Part shown: piece by piece, positions 61,983-64,000 of the stretch
Layout: each line of letters starts with the position of its first letter
How positions within the stretch are numbered: position 1 is the first letter of the stretch
Source of the DNA: Chryseobacterium sp. JUb7
GTDB taxonomy: Bacteria; Bacteroidota; Bacteroidia; Flavobacteriales; Weeksellaceae
Assembly (NCBI RefSeq): GCF_024806495.1
Contig: NZ_JANUFF010000001.1
Span: forward strand, 738,315 to 802,314
Direction of reading: 5' to 3'
DNA length: 64,000 bases
The notes under the pieces: generated by a model
Seen by the model: the letters and a program-made list of their open reading frames with translations, nothing else
Told to the model about the DNA's origin: nothing
The model's database searches: none
Translations under genes and position numbers: made by a program

Positions 61983-62936
61983 TTATGGCTGTTTTTTCAG
62001 GATATATATCTGTTTCTCTTTCTGAACTTCCAGTCCAAGGATAAATGCTAAAGCTTCAACATTTTCATCCGTATTTCCACCCGTAAAATCGGCCGTTATT
62101 TTCTTATCTGCCACTTCCTTCGGATATATGATATTGATATTGTAATTTTTCTGTAAAACTTCAGTTACTTCTTTTAGAGTAACATCATTAAAACTTAAAG
62201 ACAGTAATGACGGAAATTCTTTTTTAGATTTGTTTTCTTTTTTAAATGAAATAATTGCGGCAGTACGGGACACCCCGAAATTGGTCCATTTCTGATGAGG
62301 CTTCAGAAAAGTAACGGGCACACCCGCATAAGAAACAGCCACTTTTCCTTCATAAAGATCTACAGCTTTATCATTACCTGCCTGAGTAATTTTGAATACC
62401 GTTCCCAAAACTTTGGTACTGAAGCCATCTGCCTGCACAATGAAGGGATGTTTTTTTGATTTCGCTACCGAGAAAATAGCATCTCCTTTCAAATCTACAA
62501 CCCTTGTATCAGCAGGAAAAGATTTTTTTACCGTAAGCTCTGCTCCGGGAAATAAAGTCACCACTGAACCATCGGCTAAATAAACTTTTTCATTACCGGA
62601 TTTCGCCACATAAACATCCGGCTTAAAGAAAGTATGATAAGTGAAAATTCCTCCTATTGAAAAAAGAAGTATTATAACGGCTGCGATTTGGTAAACATAC
62701 TTTCTAAAGCCATTCGGATGATTTATAATCGGGGGTTGAATAAAATAAGATTCCAGTGAAAACAAAACCCTTTCTGCGGATTCTTTCATATGGTTTTTAT
62801 CCAGACTCTTTTCTACATGAATTTTCCATTGATCTAAAAGTTCAGTTTCTTTCTGGGATATTTTCTCTTCAGAAACTTCTCTTTGCCAAAGTCTGAAGAC
62901 AAACGCTTCAATATCTTTATACTTTAAGTTTTTCAT
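61983..62936 (-). CDS. FecR-family anti-sigma factor
   Basis: The start is set at the ATG at 62936; a Met seven codons earlier is possible. The 317-residue protein has a cytoplasmic N-terminal domain (1-78), one membrane segment (80-101) and a periplasmic FecR domain. That domain carries VYLADGSVVTLFPGAELTVK, VVDLKGDAIFSVAKSKKHPFIV and TKVLGTVFKI. A C-terminal secretin-like subdomain (LSFNDVTLKEVTEVLQKNYN) contacts the STN domain of the receptor. It controls the ECF sigma factor transcribed divergently from 63175. It probably shares a transcript with the receptor. Confidence 0.95.
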   Translation of the reverse strand: MKNLKYKDIEAFVFRLWQREVSEEKISQKETELLDQWKIHVEKSLDKNHMKESAERVLFSLESYFIQPPIINHPNGFRKYVYQIAAVIILLFSIGGIFTYHTFFKPDVYVAKSGNEKVYLADGSVVTLFPGAELTVKKSFPADTRVVDLKGDAIFSVAKSKKHPFIVQADGFSTKVLGTVFKITQAGNDKAVDLYEGKVAVSYAGVPVTFLKPHQKWTNFGVSRTAAIISFKKENKSKKEFPSLLSLSFNDVTLKEVTEVLQKNYNINIIYPKEVADKKITADFTGGNTDENVEALAFILGLEVQKEKQIYILKKQP

Positions 62937-63156
62937 AAATGCCTGATGTAAGTTCATCGTTACATCTATAAAACATCGAAAATGAAAAACTTCCCCAGGT
63001 CACTTTTAATATTCAATTCACATTATGGTCAACCTGTTAAACAATTTGGGCATTTTTCATCATTTATAAACATTTGATTCATATTTTACCACTTATTTTC
63101 AGAAATAATTAATCTTGAATTCCCCAAAGTTCACAAAAAGTTAATTTTCCTTTAGG

Positions 63157-63164
63157 TAATTTTG
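63157..63164 (+). promoter_or_regulatory. Bacteroidota -7 box (TAATTTTG) of the ECF sigma gene
   Basis: TAATTTTG matches TAnnTTTG exactly. Only 10 bases separate it from the ATG at 63175, so the mRNA would be nearly leaderless. No TTG at the standard -33 position. Confidence 0.5.
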
Positions 63165-63174
63165 TACCAGCAAT

Positions 63175-63792
63175 ATGAATCAGACAGACCATAGTTTATT
63201 AGTGAAAATAAAAACAGGCGACCGTCCTGCTTTTGGAATATTATATGAACGGTACTGGGATAGTTTTTACCGTTTTGTTTTTGCACGCACAAAGGATAAG
63301 GAAGCTGCAGAAGAGCTTTTACAAAATCTTTGGATAAAAGTTCTTGAAAATGCAGAAAGTATCCAGACAGACGATCGGGGAAGCGCAAAAGGTTATCTTT
63401 TAAGATATCTTCATTACAGGGTAATCGATTACTTCAACAGTTATAAAAAAACATCATCTACCATAAGTATCGACGAATCTGAACATTCCATTGATATCAC
63501 TGATACCGAATACTTTGAAATCTTAGAAGAACACGACGTTTCAGCTCTGTTTTCTATGATTGATGAAGTGGTTTCACAGCTTCCTGTGACAGAACAGAAA
63601 GTCTATGATTTTAGAATCCGTAAAAATATGTCTGTAGATGAAACGGCCGAAGCTTTGGGGTTAAGCAATAAAACGGTGAGTAATAAACTGAGCAAAACAC
63701 TGGGCGAAATACGGGAACAGCTCAATCCCGAGTATCAGTCTTCCAAAAAGCTTGTTTCTCTATTAATTTTAATGGAAATGCTTGCAAGATAG
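63175..63792 (+). CDS. FecI-like ECF RNA polymerase sigma factor
   Basis: The 205-residue product has region 2 (RPAFGILYERYWDSFYRFVF, then AAEELLQNLWIKVLE) and region 4 (LPVTEQKVYDFRIRKNMSVD, ETAEALGLSNKTVSNKLSKT). It extends about 30 residues beyond region 4. It is transcribed away from fecR and the STN-type receptor, the standard arrangement of a cell-surface signalling system in Bacteroidota. It would switch on the receptor and perhaps the beta-helix lipoprotein operon. It ends before a shared terminator at 63829-63860. Confidence 0.95.
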   Translation: MNQTDHSLLVKIKTGDRPAFGILYERYWDSFYRFVFARTKDKEAAEELLQNLWIKVLENAESIQTDDRGSAKGYLLRYLHYRVIDYFNSYKKTSSTISIDESEHSIDITDTEYFEILEEHDVSALFSMIDEVVSQLPVTEQKVYDFRIRKNMSVDETAEALGLSNKTVSNKLSKTLGEIREQLNPEYQSSKKLVSLLILMEMLAR

Positions 63793-63828
63793 GAAGGTCA
63801 TTGCCGGTTCTGAAATAATTACAAAACA

Positions 63829-63860
63829 AAACCCCTTCTAAATTGCTTTAGAAAGGGTTT
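63829..63860. terminator. Bidirectional intrinsic terminator
   Basis: A 12-base stem with one mismatch (63829-63840 with 63849-63860) and loop AATTGCTT lies between two convergent genes. Confidence 0.8.
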
Positions 63861-63917
63861 GTCATTCATATATATTATAATTGTAATTAAATTAGGGTCT
63901 AAACCTTAATTTTTCCT

Positions 63918-64000
63918 TTACAAATTCGGTCTCACGACAAAAGTCTGCTCGATAATCATTCCGTCGGTACCATCTGTGGAGATGCCTCCGATTTCTGAGT
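63918..64000 (-). CDS. 3' end of an unidentified gene (cut by the window)
   Basis: The minus strand is open from the right edge to a TAA at 63918-63920. The visible C-terminus reads SEIGGISTDGTDGMIIEQTF then VVRPNL. It is preceded on the other side by a good terminator, which supports a real gene end. The 27 residues are too few for a family call. Confidence 0.6.
   Translation of the reverse strand, partial: SEIGGISTDGTDGMIIEQTFVVRPNL

Noticed and set aside
1..64000. CRISPR arrays, tRNA/rRNA genes, prophage, integrase or transposase genes
   Set aside because: No regularly spaced repeats, no cloverleaf-type or rRNA-like segments, and no recombinase or transposase motifs were seen in either strand.

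Overview
The window looks like a chromosome segment of a flavobacterium close to Chryseobacterium (Bacteroidota, Weeksellaceae type). The evidence is its AT-rich DNA, SusC/SusD-type nutrient receptors, FecI/FecR-type signalling, a type IX secretion C-terminal signal, many outer-membrane lipoproteins, and promoter boxes of the Bacteroidota form TAnnTTTG rather than the E. coli -10. No rRNA, tRNA, CRISPR array, phage or transposase gene was seen. The accessory DNA is instead a set of short palindromic repeats in the gaps.

Layout. 1-1638: 5' part of a SusC-like receptor. 1966-4726: an unknown protein, then a small subunit-like protein paired with a large enzyme-like protein. 4953-8106: a divergent pair, a nitronate-monooxygenase-like flavoprotein with four extra cysteines and a KAS III-like condensing enzyme. 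8293-10156: a cold-shock block made of a long structured leader, a one-domain DEAD-box-like protein with altered motifs, and two cold-shock-domain proteins. 10531-14396: ECF sigma and RskA-like anti-sigma, divergent from a fasciclin protein and two ferritin-like proteins. 14740-21891: an S41-like protease, a TonB receptor with its DUF4249 lipoprotein partner, and a small operon of secreted unknowns. 22032-24333: a PQQ-type sugar dehydrogenase lipoprotein and an AraC regulator.

24509-34941 is a complete urease locus on the minus strand: ureA-ureB-ureC, an outer-membrane barrel gene, ureE-ureF-ureG-ureD, a nickel permease, a urea transporter and a histidine-rich TonB receptor. Most of its larger gaps hold small inverted-repeat elements. 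35973-42011 is a heavy-metal RND efflux system with the divalent-cation signature. The two loci together suggest coordinated metal uptake, use and export.

42306-52229 is a candidate self-contained regulon: LytS-type histidine kinase, secreted zinc metalloprotease, SusC, SusD and a LytTR response regulator. A direct repeat with 21-bp spacing sits just upstream of a good promoter in front of the protease. 52955-58334 carries secreted and lipid-anchored proteins (S41 protease, T9SS cargo, beta-helix lipoprotein). 58640-63792 is a TonB receptor with an STN signalling domain plus FecR and its divergent ECF sigma factor. The window ends in the 3' end of an unidentified gene.
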